Below, in pieces: positions 24,726 through 34,232 of a stretch of DNA of 64,000 nt (position 1 is its first letter; every line of letters starts with the position of its first letter). The position numbers and the translations under genes were made by a program. The notes below the pieces were generated by a model, which searched no databases, was not told the origin of the DNA, and was given only the letters and a program-made list of their open reading frames with translations. The DNA comes from Paenalcaligenes hermetiae (GTDB lineage Bacteria > Pseudomonadota > Gammaproteobacteria > Burkholderiales > Burkholderiaceae_B): contig NZ_BAABKD010000011.1 of assembly GCF_039543645.1 (NCBI RefSeq), positions 310,001-374,000 of the forward strand, written 5' to 3'.

Positions 24726-26108
24726 GCTATTACGCACAAAATGCGCTTTAAAACGTTTACCTTTGATGCCATGACGCAATAAGCGATCTAAGGCTAACGC
24801 TGCCACTTCTGTTGCGATGGCGACATGACTCACCACCATCCCGACCTGTATTTTGCCGACATGATCTTTATCTAAGCCGGCATCACCAGTTAGGGCTCCC
24901 AAAATATCACCGGGGCGTAATTTATCCCGCTTCCCCCCAATGATGACAACCGTTTTCATGGGAGCGCTATGAGGGCGCGCTTGGCGGCTTGCTGGCGGCA
25001 ACACACCCACCCCAGTATCAATCCCAGCTTGCTGTAATAACTGAAGCAACGGCTTATCTTTTGCCTCAAAAAAGCTTAAGGCAACCCCCGTTTGATCGGC
25101 TCTTCCGGTACGACCAATGCGGTGGATATAACTTTCCACTTGATGTGGTAGCTCCACATTGATGACTACCGGCAGCCCCTGAATATCTAGGCCTCGTGCA
25201 GCCACATCCGTAGCCACTAAAATTGAGCAGCTATGATTCGCAAACTGGATTAAGACCTCATCCCGTTGCCGCTGATCTAAATCCCCATGTAAAGCCAGAG
25301 CGCTAAAACCTAGACTACGCAAATAATCGCACAGCTGATCGCTCACCAGTTTGGTATTACAAAACAATAAAGCAGAAGTAGGCTGATGGTGCAACAGTAA
25401 ACGAACCACGGCATCAAAGCGCTCCTCTGCCGCAACAGCATAAAAATAATGTTGCACTGGCACGCTTGTTAATTCGGTTTGCACTTGTACATGGATCGCA
25501 TCCCTTACAAAACGCGTGGCGTCCTTATCCACATGATCGGGATACGTCGCAGAAAATAAAAGCGTTTGCCGTTGACGCGGGCATAGCGCCTCGATGTGAG
25601 ACATCTCGTCGTAAAAGCCCATGTCAATCATACGATCGGCTTCATCAAGCACTAACATCGACACCGCGGACACATCCAGGCTTTGTCTTTCTAGATGATC
25701 CAGCACACGACCTGGCGTTCCCACCACAATATGAACCCCGTGGGCTAAAGAGTCGGCCTGGCGTTGCACTGGCGTGCCACCCGTTAGTGTCATAATTTTA
25801 CAGTTAGGCATAGCACGCGCCAGCTGGCGCATTTCCTCGGCTACCTGCGCTGCGAGCTCTCGCGTAGGGCACAGCACCAAAGCCTGAGGCTGTCGTAGCG
25901 TGGTATCCAGCTGTTGTAAAACCCCCAACGCAAACGCAGCGGTTTTACCACTCCCTGTTTTGGCTTGAGCAATCACATCACGGCCTTCTAGAATAGGCGG
26001 CAAACTTTGTGCCTGTACCGGTGTCATCTGTTGCCACCCCAATTGTGTCACCGTATCTAATAATGCTGGCTGTAAAGCCAAGGTTGAAAACAACGTTTGT
26101 GCGGTCAT
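24723..26108 (-). CDS. dbpA: ATP-dependent RNA helicase DbpA
   Basis: DEAD-box helicase that acts in 50S ribosome assembly, recruited to 23S rRNA hairpin 92 by its C-terminal domain. The 461 residues show the Q motif, AKTGSGKTAAF, PTRELAAQ, TPGRVLDHL, DEAD and SAT motifs, then the second RecA domain with RIGRTGR. The C-terminal DbpA RNA-binding domain (about residues 385-461) contains GGKRDKLRPGDILGALTG and the usual end GKRFKAHF. The ATG at 26108 has GGGAA upstream; a TTG four codons earlier is weaker. Confidence 0.95.
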   Translation of the reverse strand: MTAQTLFSTLALQPALLDTVTQLGWQQMTPVQAQSLPPILEGRDVIAQAKTGSGKTAAFALGVLQQLDTTLRQPQALVLCPTRELAAQVAEEMRQLARAMPNCKIMTLTGGTPVQRQADSLAHGVHIVVGTPGRVLDHLERQSLDVSAVSMLVLDEADRMIDMGFYDEMSHIEALCPRQRQTLLFSATYPDHVDKDATRFVRDAIHVQVQTELTSVPVQHYFYAVAAEERFDAVVRLLLHHQPTSALLFCNTKLVSDQLCDYLRSLGFSALALHGDLDQRQRDEVLIQFANHSCSILVATDVAARGLDIQGLPVVINVELPHQVESYIHRIGRTGRADQTGVALSFFEAKDKPLLQLLQQAGIDTGVGVLPPASRQARPHSAPMKTVVIIGGKRDKLRPGDILGALTGDAGLDKDHVGKIQVGMVVSHVAIATEVAALALDRLLRHGIKGKRFKAHFVRNS

Positions 26109-26242
26109 GCCTGTTCCCAAAAAAATAATGCTTTCATTGTATCGCGCTCGCTACATTTCATAAGAACTAAATCTTTTTTGCTAAAGAAAACGCTACAATG
26201 TGAATTCTATTTTATTTTATGCTCACTTTGAGTCTAAATCAT

Positions 26243-27253
26243 ATGCGCGACTTCCTTGCTCGTAAAAACATTGAGTTCTCAATACGCCGCTATGGCATAG
26301 AAACCATGAACTACATGACCTTGGGTCTGTTTGGTTCATTAATTATTGGCTTAATTTTAAAAACCACGGGAAACTGGTTAGGCTGGGATTGGCTCGTTGA
26401 TATTGGGGGTCTGGCGCAAGCTGGCTTGGGTGCTGCCATTGGGGTGGGCGTAGCCTATGGTTTACAAGCGCCCCCAATGGTCATTTTTAGTAGCGCCATG
26501 GTTGGCTCGCTTGCTATTAGTGTGGGCGGTGGGCCGGTAGGCGCTTTTGTCGCTGTCGCGCTTAGCAGTGAGCTGAGTAAACTTGTCCATAAAACTACGC
26601 CCATTGATATTATTGTCACTCCTGCTACCGCTCTGATCACTGGTATGTTAACAGCACAGTGGGTAGCCTCCTATTTAGGCGAGCTGATGCGTGCTACAGG
26701 ACAAACCATTGAATGGGCAATGACTTTACAGCCCTTTTTTATGAGTATAGTGATCGCTGTGATTATGGGTATGGTACTCACTGGCCCTACTTCCAGCGCT
26801 GCCGTGGCCATTTCTTTAGACCTTAGCGGGCTTGCGGCTGGTGCTGCCACCGTCGGCTGCTGTGCCCAAATGATCGGCTTTGCCGCCATGAGCTATAAAG
26901 AAAACGGCACCTCTGGTTTACTTGGTATAGGTCTAGGCACAAGCATGCTACAGCTTCCTAACATTATCCGTAACCCATGGATTTGGCTACCCCCAATTAT
27001 GACGGCCGCACTCTTAGCCCCGATCGGCACACTGGTGTTTCAGATGAAAAACATACCCAGTGGCGCCGGCATGGGAACCAGCGGCCTTGTTGGCCAAGTG
27101 GGCACGCTCGCCGCTATGGGGCAAACAAGCGAGGTTTGGCTAGCTATCGCGCTGATGCATTTTATTTTACCCGCCTTGGTTTGTCTGAGCATCAGTTATG
27201 GCCTCAAACGCTGTGGAAAAATCCATCCTGGCGACTTAACACTGCAAGCCTAA
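26243..27253 (+). CDS. PTS EIIC-like membrane transporter (PfoR/PTS_EIIC_2 type)
   Basis: A 336-residue polytopic membrane protein resembling the PTS sugar-transporter subunit IIC family 2 (PfoR-type). It begins RDFLARKNIEFSIRRYGIET and has glycine-rich motifs (GLGAAIGVGVAYGL, GMGTSGLVGQVGTLAAMGQ) and about ten hydrophobic helices. There are no IIA/IIB genes alongside, so phosphotransfer-coupled sugar uptake is not shown, and the solo form is known in many bacteria without assigned substrate. The frame opens 8 codons earlier at 26219; the second ATG matches the usual family start, and neither has a strong ribosome-binding site. Confidence 0.75.
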   Translation: MRDFLARKNIEFSIRRYGIETMNYMTLGLFGSLIIGLILKTTGNWLGWDWLVDIGGLAQAGLGAAIGVGVAYGLQAPPMVIFSSAMVGSLAISVGGGPVGAFVAVALSSELSKLVHKTTPIDIIVTPATALITGMLTAQWVASYLGELMRATGQTIEWAMTLQPFFMSIVIAVIMGMVLTGPTSSAAVAISLDLSGLAAGAATVGCCAQMIGFAAMSYKENGTSGLLGIGLGTSMLQLPNIIRNPWIWLPPIMTAALLAPIGTLVFQMKNIPSGAGMGTSGLVGQVGTLAAMGQTSEVWLAIALMHFILPALVCLSISYGLKRCGKIHPGDLTLQA

Positions 27254-27277
27254 GCATCGGTTGACGCCATTGCCATG

Positions 27278-29221
27278 TTAAAACTGGGGGCGAGAGCCCC
27301 CACGCACGGGCCATTGTTTAATCCGTCCCCGTTGAACCGAATGCAGCTCACATTGCACCAACATATTGATCCCTACACTACGGCTCAGGTAGTACTCCAA
27401 CACCGCCCCGAGCAGATAAGCACTATCCCCCGCTAAAGCACGCTCATCTACAGTAATGCTTATCCTGACCCCTCTCCCATACACAATCGGCCCAGGTATA
27501 GCCAACCGCTGATGTATCACCTCTGTACGCACATCTTGAATCGCTTGCGACAATAAAGCAAAATGACTCGGCGCATGATGCGCATGTAACTGGAGCAAGC
27601 TGCGCAAATAAGCCACGCTTTGCTGTGCACTTAATGTCTCTAAGCCTATGTACTGTTGTTCTAGCTGCCCAATTAACCGCCAAGCGTATTCGCCTTGTGC
27701 TAATGCCGGCTGGGGAGCTGTTGGTGCACATAAAATGCGTATGCTGGTTACGGGAGCCGAAATGGTTTTTAAAACAAAATCCTGCTCACTACCATATGGC
27801 ATTAACAAAGGAAGATCCCGATTACTACACCACACCATCGCCGCCAAGTGGCGTAGCTCAGGCGCAAAAGGCGCCTGCGACTGATCCACCAGTTGCAGAT
27901 ATACTTCGCTGCCTACATACCGGCTCCGTTCACCTTGTTGCTGGGAGCTGTGCGCAGATGGTAGGCGGTCTTGACGTTGAATACTAAAATAACGCCCCCC
28001 ATTTCCTATATCACTTGCCCTATTTTGATAAAAAGGACGAAACACCTGCTCGCGCACCCCATCTTGAAGAGCATAAGCATGTAAATGCTCAATACTATAA
28101 ACTTCAAAGTCCAAAGGGCGTGTTTTATCAACCACTAAATGATAACGATGCGCATCCGACTGCATCACGATACGATCGGCTTGGCGCCGCACTAAATTAA
28201 TGGCCGGCGTGCAATGCAAAGCAAACTGCTCTGGTTGCAAGCGGCTTTCAATTTCTGGAGCCGCTTGCGCTAATAAAAAACTGATGCAAAATTGACGGGG
28301 CTGTTGCTCTCGTAGCAAAGGATCATCAAGGTTTGCCAGAGCGGGAGGTAAACGTAATGCCTGCGCCAACCCGTTCACACTAAAGAATAAAAACCGTTCA
28401 GGTAGCGCAAAATACTCCTGCAGCACACGGTGCCCCTGAAATTGACGCATCTCAACAGGCAGCAATGCTTGGTTTTCTTGAAAGCCCTCTTGCTGTAAAG
28501 CACTAGGCGCTAAGGCATGAGCCCAGCGCAGCGGCCGTTCGGCATCATGGCAGATAAGGCCCACCGTTTGGGTCATAATCCAAGCCAATAACGCCTGCAT
28601 GGCGTGGCTTTGCCCATGCAAATACATCATTAATTGAGGCAAACGCAACTCTTTAAGCAACACACCGCCTTGCAATGAAAAACGTAAGGTCAGCACACGT
28701 TGAATCGAGGTTACCGGGGCATCACGCCCATGCTTACTTTGTGCCCAAACCTGTTTTAGCCCGTCATCCAGCACACTTGTGTTAACCGCCTCCACGTGCA
28801 ATGGCGTTAACTGCACATCTTGGGCCGTGGTAAATTCTGGTGCAGTCTGTTCGCCTTTAGGTACACGCCCACGTAAGACCGTACCACGCGGCACATTTAC
28901 CCCTTTAGCTAAATTACCATGGGTAAAGCTAGGGGTGCATTGCACTACAGTCATAGAAGGCAAGGGTGCTGTGTAGCTAGGCGATAACACATCCAACAAG
29001 CTCTGCGTCAGCTGCGGGTACTGTGCATCCATTTTCATTTGAATGCGCGCAGTTAAAAAACTAAAGCCCTCTAGTAGCCGCTCTACATATGGGTCAGCGA
29101 CCTCTATGCCCTGCATCCCTAAACGGCCGGCAATTTTAGGATGTTGTTGCGCAAACTCTTGCCCCATCTCGCGCATAAAGGCGAGCTCATTATTATAATA
29201 ATCTAAAAATGACGGTTTCAC
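27278..29221 (-). CDS. tssF: Type VI secretion baseplate subunit TssF
   Basis: Baseplate wedge component that pairs with TssG and TssE to anchor the tail. The 647-residue protein opens with the classical FLDYYNNELAFMREMGQEFA and PKIAGRLGM, then DPYVERLLEGFSFLTARIQMKMD, all hallmarks of TssF. Length is slightly above the usual 590-620. It is the last gene of the main T6SS run. Its partner tssG, normally the next gene, is instead about 25 kb away. A hairpin with a short T-run is embedded in the final codons and stop. Confidence 0.95.
   Translation of the reverse strand: MKPSFLDYYNNELAFMREMGQEFAQQHPKIAGRLGMQGIEVADPYVERLLEGFSFLTARIQMKMDAQYPQLTQSLLDVLSPSYTAPLPSMTVVQCTPSFTHGNLAKGVNVPRGTVLRGRVPKGEQTAPEFTTAQDVQLTPLHVEAVNTSVLDDGLKQVWAQSKHGRDAPVTSIQRVLTLRFSLQGGVLLKELRLPQLMMYLHGQSHAMQALLAWIMTQTVGLICHDAERPLRWAHALAPSALQQEGFQENQALLPVEMRQFQGHRVLQEYFALPERFLFFSVNGLAQALRLPPALANLDDPLLREQQPRQFCISFLLAQAAPEIESRLQPEQFALHCTPAINLVRRQADRIVMQSDAHRYHLVVDKTRPLDFEVYSIEHLHAYALQDGVREQVFRPFYQNRASDIGNGGRYFSIQRQDRLPSAHSSQQQGERSRYVGSEVYLQLVDQSQAPFAPELRHLAAMVWCSNRDLPLLMPYGSEQDFVLKTISAPVTSIRILCAPTAPQPALAQGEYAWRLIGQLEQQYIGLETLSAQQSVAYLRSLLQLHAHHAPSHFALLSQAIQDVRTEVIHQRLAIPGPIVYGRGVRISITVDERALAGDSAYLLGAVLEYYLSRSVGINMLVQCELHSVQRGRIKQWPVRGGSRPQF
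27280..27301 (-). terminator. Terminator embedded in the tssF stop region
   Basis: On the minus strand GGGGGC-TCTC-GCCCCC is followed by AGTTTTAA, the last bases being the tssF stop. The hairpin therefore overlaps the final coding codons. It ends the main T6SS operon. Confidence 0.75.
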
Positions 29222-29242
29222 CCTACACCACCCTATCTGTAT

Positions 29243-29830
29243 TTAACCCATATGGATTTGTTTGCCATCCACTTTCACGATTTCTTTGGCTGTCATTGAC
29301 GTGAACTCTGCATGTAGGCGTAATGCTTGTTCGGCTTGCATATCCACTGTGCCCGCACGACTTTTTTCTACCTCTTTGGTCACGCGCACACTTCGTCGAC
29401 TCAAACTACGTAATCGATCACACGTTCGTTCATAGACACGGGCAAACAGCTGCGTCCAACCTACATGAGCTGTAATTTTTTCCCCCACATACTGCAACTG
29501 CTCTACCTGCCAGTTGGCTTGCTGCGTGCGCATATCGAACTGCGGTGCCTGCACGGTCACCGCTCCGGCAAAGTCCATCACACTTTGTTGGGGCTGCGCC
29601 TGCTCAATCACAGCGAGTAAATAAACCCGCTGTGCATCCGGTCCACTGATTAAAACGGTATCCCCAAGTGCAGGCTGCAGCAAGCAACTGGCCGCCCGCG
29701 TGCAGATCCACGCTTTGCCATCACAGACAACGGTATACAGTGCTTTTTCTTTGCTTTCAATCACTTGAACCACACCGATCAAATGCACTGGATCATATAA
29801 CGGGTAAAGCTGTGGTTGTGGCCTTAACAT
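29243..29830 (-). CDS. DUF3540 T6SS-associated protein
   Basis: A 195-residue protein of the DUF3540 family, which occurs with T6SS effector-delivery genes. Features are AASCLLQPALGDTVLISG near residues 48-65, a beta-repeat middle and the conserved end IVKVDGKQIHMG. No catalytic motif is visible. Family function is not established; a VgrG-like or adaptor role has been assumed from context. It lies between tssE and tssF, separate from the DUF2169/DUF4150 genes it usually accompanies, which here are in the vgrG operon. Confidence 0.8.
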   Translation of the reverse strand: MLRPQPQLYPLYDPVHLIGVVQVIESKEKALYTVVCDGKAWICTRAASCLLQPALGDTVLISGPDAQRVYLLAVIEQAQPQQSVMDFAGAVTVQAPQFDMRTQQANWQVEQLQYVGEKITAHVGWTQLFARVYERTCDRLRSLSRRSVRVTKEVEKSRAGTVDMQAEQALRLHAEFTSMTAKEIVKVDGKQIHMG

Positions 29831-29842
29831 GTTTTTTCCTTT

Positions 29843-30388
29843 TTATTTAGAAAATGCGGACTCGTGATGCACCAAATCGAATTCAGGTAGGCGGTCCATT
29901 TCCTCAACCCGGATCTGGCTGGTTTCTAAATCGATTTCTGTCCGAATTAAAAGCTCTCGTGGATACGGGTTTGCCCACAGTTGTCCTTTAATAAACAGCG
30001 CAATCACATTATGGTGCGCTAAATCGGTTGCAGCACTTAAACAACGCACTATCAAGCCCTGAGGAAGTATACGTGGCTCAAACTGTAATATTGCGGTACG
30101 TACTGCCTGTTCTATCTCATCCCACTCCACATCTGAAACCCGTTTGCCTGCCAATGCCGCCACCCCGTAATTCAAAGTGCTGCTTTGAACATGCGGGTAG
30201 GATTGCAAAGATTGCTGTGCCTCTAAACTAATGGTGTTCAATAGCCAACCTAAATCACGTAATACCGCTTGTTTTAACTGAGTTACATTTAATGCTACCG
30301 GCTGACCTTCCTGTTTTTCCGGTGCATTGTCTTCCAATCGATCCAATAATGCCGGCTGTAAACGCACGTTAGTCTGTCGGAACATCAC
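29843..30388 (-). CDS. tssE: Type VI secretion baseplate subunit TssE (gp25-like)
   Basis: A gp25-like lysozyme-fold protein (no lysozyme activity in T6SS) that connects baseplate and sheath. The 181 residues contain the VKRAVLRDL-type helix (LKQAVLRDLGWLLNT), SYPHVQSSTLNYGVAALAGK and the C-terminal IRTEIDLETSQIRVEE. The length is typical. It lies downstream of hcp, with a palindromic hairpin in the intervening 55 bases that may limit read-through. Confidence 0.92.
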   Translation of the reverse strand: MMFRQTNVRLQPALLDRLEDNAPEKQEGQPVALNVTQLKQAVLRDLGWLLNTISLEAQQSLQSYPHVQSSTLNYGVAALAGKRVSDVEWDEIEQAVRTAILQFEPRILPQGLIVRCLSAATDLAHHNVIALFIKGQLWANPYPRELLIRTEIDLETSQIRVEEMDRLPEFDLVHHESAFSK

Positions 30389-30409
30389 TCACATCTCAAT
30401 AACGTTAAA

Positions 30410-30428
30410 GGGCCGCTTTAAGCGGCCC
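30410..30428 (-). terminator. Perfect palindrome after hcp
   Basis: The 19-base palindrome GGGCCGCTTTAAGCGGCCC lies between hcp and tssE and is followed on the minus strand by TTTAACG. It could be a partial terminator that keeps hcp mRNA abundant while allowing some read-through to tssE, DUF3540 and tssF, or a 3' stabiliser. Confidence 0.6.
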
Positions 30429-30443
30429 CTCACTATGTCTAGG

Positions 30444-30929
30444 CTAAGCGCTTAACTTATTCTGTTTAATGTCGTAACCGACCACAGACTCTGCACCTTT
30501 GCCACCCTTATCGGTCTGCTCCCAGTACTGCTGCTTCACTTTAGCTGCTTGGAAAGCATAACTTACCTCTACCGCATCACCGTCCTGTACACCACGGTAT
30601 TGCACAGAGGTCACTAATACATCCTCTAAAGTAATGCGGGTGTACTCCACCTGCTCTCCACCTGCTTTACAAACAGAGACTTCGATTTTGCCCAAGTGCT
30701 TGCCAGTCGCACAGTGCTTTAACACAGCAGGCGTCGCGCGATCAATCAACGCCACCACATGCAAGTCATTAAAACTGGCTTTACCGGTACCACCACCACC
30801 GCCCGCTGACATCGAGCCCGGCTGCGTCGCACCCCACGCAAACGACTGAATATCAACCCAATCTTTGTGGTTGGCATCTTTAGATTCGCCATTGGCTCCT
30901 TCAATTTTCATGAACATATCAACTGCCAC
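30444..30929 (-). CDS. hcp: Hcp, type VI secretion tube protein TssD
   Basis: Forms the hexameric rings of the inner tube. From a GTG start with AGGGAG 7 bases upstream it gives 161 residues beginning AVDMFMKIEGANGESKDANH, the canonical Hcp N-terminus. Further features are SFAWGATQPGSM, a Gly-rich loop (SAGGGGGTGKAS) and the C-terminal YWEQTDKGGKGAESVVGYDI. The frame extends 22 codons upstream, but that part is unlike Hcp and has no signal. It is followed by a hairpin, as expected for a highly expressed gene. Confidence 0.97.
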   Translation of the reverse strand: MAVDMFMKIEGANGESKDANHKDWVDIQSFAWGATQPGSMSAGGGGGTGKASFNDLHVVALIDRATPAVLKHCATGKHLGKIEVSVCKAGGEQVEYTRITLEDVLVTSVQYRGVQDGDAVEVSYAFQAAKVKQQYWEQTDKGGKGAESVVGYDIKQNKLSA

Positions 30930-31031
30930 AGTACTTCTCCCTATAAACGTATAAGTACAATTAAAATGAATAGAGGTAGGACTACCTCGCTGCATACGGG
31001 CTTGAGATCATTACACCAATTTAGCTTTAAC

Positions 31032-32528
31032 CTATGTCTCGTTCTGCTTTAACGAAGGCAGCTTTGAGACCAAACGCAATGACACCGTTAAGCCTTCTAA
31101 CTGATAATGTGGTCGTAAAAAGAAGCGTGCGGCATAATAGCCTGGGTTATCTTCGATTTCTTGGACCTGAACTTCGGCAGCGGCCAGTGGCTTACGCGCT
31201 TTAGTTTCTTGGGATGAGTTCACCGGATCCCCGTCCACATAATTCATAATCCAATCATTAAGCCAACGCTCCATGTCATCACGCTCTTGAAAAGAGCCAA
31301 CCTTGTCGCGCACAATGCATTTCAAATAATGCGCAAAGCGGCAGCAAGCAAAAAGATAAGGTAGGCGTGCTGCTAAACGTGCATTGGCAGTTGCATCGGC
31401 ATCGTGGTACTCGGCCGGTTTTTGTAAAGACTGTGCTCCAATAAAAGCAGCAAAGTCTGAATTCTTTCTATGCACCAAGGGCATAAAACCATTTTTAGCT
31501 AATTCCGCCTCGCGCCGGTCACTGATGGCAATTTCCGTCGGACATTTCATATCTACCCCACCATCATCCGTGGGAAAAGTATGAGTAGGAAGATTCACGA
31601 CCGCGCCACCGGACTCCACCCCACGTATAGATGTACACCAGCCATATTCTTTGAACGAGCGATTAATATTAGCGGCCATGGCATAGGCTGAATTCGCCCA
31701 GGTATATTTGCTGTGATCTTCCCCATCGGTGCTTTCTTCAAAGTCAAACGCATCCACGGGATTAGTACGCGCTCCGTAAGGCAGACGCGCTAAAAACCGT
31801 GGCATGGTCAGCCCAATGTAACGCGCGTCTTCAGATTCGCGTAAGCTACGCCAAGCGGCATACTCTGTATTCGTAAAAATCTTACTTAAATCACGAGGGT
31901 TCGCTAGCTCCTGCCAACTTTCCATCTGCATTACGGCTGGGTCTGCCCCGGTAATAAAAGGACAATGGGCTGCAGCACTAATCCGTGCCATTTCACCTAA
32001 AAGCTCTACATCGGGCGCACTATGATCAAAATGATAGTCACCGACAATGCAGCCAATTGGCTCGCCACCAAACTGACCATACTCAGACTCATATACCTGC
32101 TTAAAAATAGGACTTTGATCCCACGCTACCCCTTTGTAACGCTTTAAGGTCCGGCCTAATTCACGCTTACTAATACACATAAAACGAATTTTGAGTTGTT
32201 CATCCGTTTCCGTGTTATTAATCAGATAATGCAAACCGCGCCAAGCCCCTTCTAGCTGCTGAAACTGCTCGTGATGCAAAATGGTATTTATTTGCTCGGT
32301 GAGTTTTTGGTCAATTTCAGTAATAATGGCCTGAATCGTGGCATAAGCATCACTAGCATGGTGCACTGTCTGGCTTAATGCTTGTTGGGCTAACGTTTGA
32401 ACAGCCGCTTCTACGGCACTGCGCGCCTGATCCGTTTTGGGCTTGAATTCTTTTTGTAATAACTGACTGAGCTCATCAGTTGCTACTGTAGTAGCGGCGG
32501 GGGTTTGACTAAGCTGTTGTTCCAACAT
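31032..32528 (-). CDS. tssC: Type VI secretion sheath large subunit TssC
   Basis: Large contractile sheath subunit (VipB/TssC), 498 residues, typical length. Family motifs are LEGAWRGLHYLINNTETD, PIGCIVGDYHFDH, FITGADPAVMQM, LPYGARTNPVDAFDFEE and the C-terminal PHYQLEGLTVSLRLVSKLP. It forms heterodimers with TssB. A gap of 11 bases separates it from tssB. The N-terminal 60 residues are Gln- and Ala-rich, as usual. Confidence 0.97.
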   Translation of the reverse strand: MLEQQLSQTPAATTVATDELSQLLQKEFKPKTDQARSAVEAAVQTLAQQALSQTVHHASDAYATIQAIITEIDQKLTEQINTILHHEQFQQLEGAWRGLHYLINNTETDEQLKIRFMCISKRELGRTLKRYKGVAWDQSPIFKQVYESEYGQFGGEPIGCIVGDYHFDHSAPDVELLGEMARISAAAHCPFITGADPAVMQMESWQELANPRDLSKIFTNTEYAAWRSLRESEDARYIGLTMPRFLARLPYGARTNPVDAFDFEESTDGEDHSKYTWANSAYAMAANINRSFKEYGWCTSIRGVESGGAVVNLPTHTFPTDDGGVDMKCPTEIAISDRREAELAKNGFMPLVHRKNSDFAAFIGAQSLQKPAEYHDADATANARLAARLPYLFACCRFAHYLKCIVRDKVGSFQERDDMERWLNDWIMNYVDGDPVNSSQETKARKPLAAAEVQVQEIEDNPGYYAARFFLRPHYQLEGLTVSLRLVSKLPSLKQNET

Positions 32529-32539
32529 AACTGCCTCTC

Positions 32540-33091
32540 CTAGGGTTGCACGCTTGACGCGTTATGCCCATCATCATCCTCGGTAGAATTCGCATCGCCA
32601 GTCGTCGGCAATGCTTGAGCAGCTAAACTATTTAATAAAGCTGGATTAGCTAAGACTTGCTCAATAAGCGCTTCCGCACCTGTTTTACCGTCCATATAGG
32701 TCAATAGGTTCGCTAACTGCGTTCGAGCCTCCAGCAGCGCACGCAATGGTTCGATTTTCTTTGCTAGCTGAGCTGGCTCAAAGTCCTCCATGCTCTCAAA
32801 AGTCAAATCCACTTGAAGCTGTCCCTCTCCTTGCAGCGTATTCGGTACCTGAAAAGCCACCCGGGGGGAGACAGCCTTGACGCGCTCATCAAAGTTATCA
32901 ATATCGATATCCATGAATTTTCTTTCCGCCACGGCTGGCTGCTCAACATGCGACTTACCTGCTAAATCGGCCATCACAGCCATCACAAAAGGCAATTGAA
33001 TGGTACGCTCTGCACCATAAACCTCAACGTCATATTCAATTTGCACGCGAGGAGCGCGATTACGCGCAATAAATTTCTGGCCGCTACTCAT
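32540..33091 (-). CDS. tssB: Type VI secretion sheath small subunit TssB
   Basis: Small sheath subunit (VipA/TssB), 183 residues. It has the N-terminal SSGQKFIARNRAPRVQIEYDVE, the LPFVMAVMADLAGKS motif and the RKFMDIDIDNFDERVKAV motif. It forms the sheath with TssC and is the site of ClpV-dependent disassembly. It sits between tssA and tssC in the standard order. Confidence 0.97.
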   Translation of the reverse strand: MSSGQKFIARNRAPRVQIEYDVEVYGAERTIQLPFVMAVMADLAGKSHVEQPAVAERKFMDIDIDNFDERVKAVSPRVAFQVPNTLQGEGQLQVDLTFESMEDFEPAQLAKKIEPLRALLEARTQLANLLTYMDGKTGAEALIEQVLANPALLNSLAAQALPTTGDANSTEDDDGHNASSVQP

Positions 33092-33132
33092 TGGTTGACT
33101 CCTTGTTAATCCTAAAGCTGGCTTAGTTCGAC

Positions 33133-34161
33133 TTATTCAGACTCTTTAGGCATCCACGCCTCAAACTGCTCTGCACTGGCCGGCATCAGGTTTTGTAAAA
33201 TTTCAGGAAAGCGCATAGGAATAGTTTGCTGCACTCGCCGTAACAAAAAGGGGGCGGGGTGACTAGGCTCATGCATTTCAAAATAACTACAGATTTTTTC
33301 AATAGCTTCTAGAGCTTGCTCACGGCTTTGTATAACTACGTCTTGCCAGGCTTGTACTTTTTCTTCTGGCGGAGTTGTCACCGTCGGCGCAGAAAAAATC
33401 ACCTGCTCTTGCACATCGGATACGTCCTCGTTTGGTGATTCCTGCTTCACCAAAGCAAACTGAGTTAACGTTTTAAAACTGCTTTGTACCGCACTAAAAT
33501 CGGGCACCCACTCTTGACCTAAATGCTGCTGCACACAATCTTGTATCGCTATCAGCTGCTGCTCTATGTGCAAAAGCTGACTCATACCCGAGTGCGGGTC
33601 ACTCTGCATCTGACGCAGCAACTCTTGAAGTCGTAATTTGCCACCAGCGAACAACTCGGCTTTTGTACCTTCTAGTACATGTTCAGCATCGCGCAGGCTC
33701 AACTCACCATGGGGCGTACTTAATAAAACACTCGCTCGAACGGCTTTGAGTATTCCTTCTGCGTCCACAAAAGCCCCCAACGCGTTCATCCGAAGAAAAG
33801 GATCAAACTCCCCTTCTTCCTCTAGACGTGGATGCACAGTGTGCCAATGTTGCTGCAAAAGCTCATGCAAAAGCGTTAACCCCTGGGCATAAGCCACCAA
33901 ACCATAACGCTCCACATGGGCCCAGACATACAGCAACAACACCCGTAAATCCGCCGTTTGCGCCAATAGGATTTCAGCTTGTTTTAAGACATGCCCCCAT
34001 TCAGGCGCTTGAGCCTCGATGATGGTGTCACCAAACTGCTGCTCCGGCTTTTCAATAGCGCTCTGTTGCAAAGCCAAAAACTGTGGATCATACTCAAGGT
34101 TCTCTCCCCCTTGATTCTGCTGCCACATTTGCAGGAGCGCCTCTTTGTCATAAATAGTCAT
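33133..34161 (-). CDS. tssA: Type VI secretion cap/assembly protein TssA
   Basis: Protein of 342 residues with an N-terminal ImpA-type domain (YDPQFLALQQ, EAQAPEWGHVLKQAEILLAQT, DLRVLLLYVWAHVERYG, GLTLLHELLQQHW) that initiates and caps tail assembly. The C-terminal part has the SREQALEAIEKICSYFEMHEPSHPAPFLLRRV motif of short TssA proteins. The frame opens at a TTG at 34182; the ATG at 34161 gives the better start, although no strong ribosome-binding site is visible. An AT-rich 71-base gap separates it from the kinase-like gene, so an additional promoter is possible. Confidence 0.9.
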   Translation of the reverse strand: MTIYDKEALLQMWQQNQGGENLEYDPQFLALQQSAIEKPEQQFGDTIIEAQAPEWGHVLKQAEILLAQTADLRVLLLYVWAHVERYGLVAYAQGLTLLHELLQQHWHTVHPRLEEEGEFDPFLRMNALGAFVDAEGILKAVRASVLLSTPHGELSLRDAEHVLEGTKAELFAGGKLRLQELLRQMQSDPHSGMSQLLHIEQQLIAIQDCVQQHLGQEWVPDFSAVQSSFKTLTQFALVKQESPNEDVSDVQEQVIFSAPTVTTPPEEKVQAWQDVVIQSREQALEAIEKICSYFEMHEPSHPAPFLLRRVQQTIPMRFPEILQNLMPASAEQFEAWMPKESE

Positions 34162-34232
34162 TTCAGTATTGTAAAAGCCCAATATTAAATTTATATTTCA
34201 TTGATTTATATAAATAAAATAAAAATCAAACG

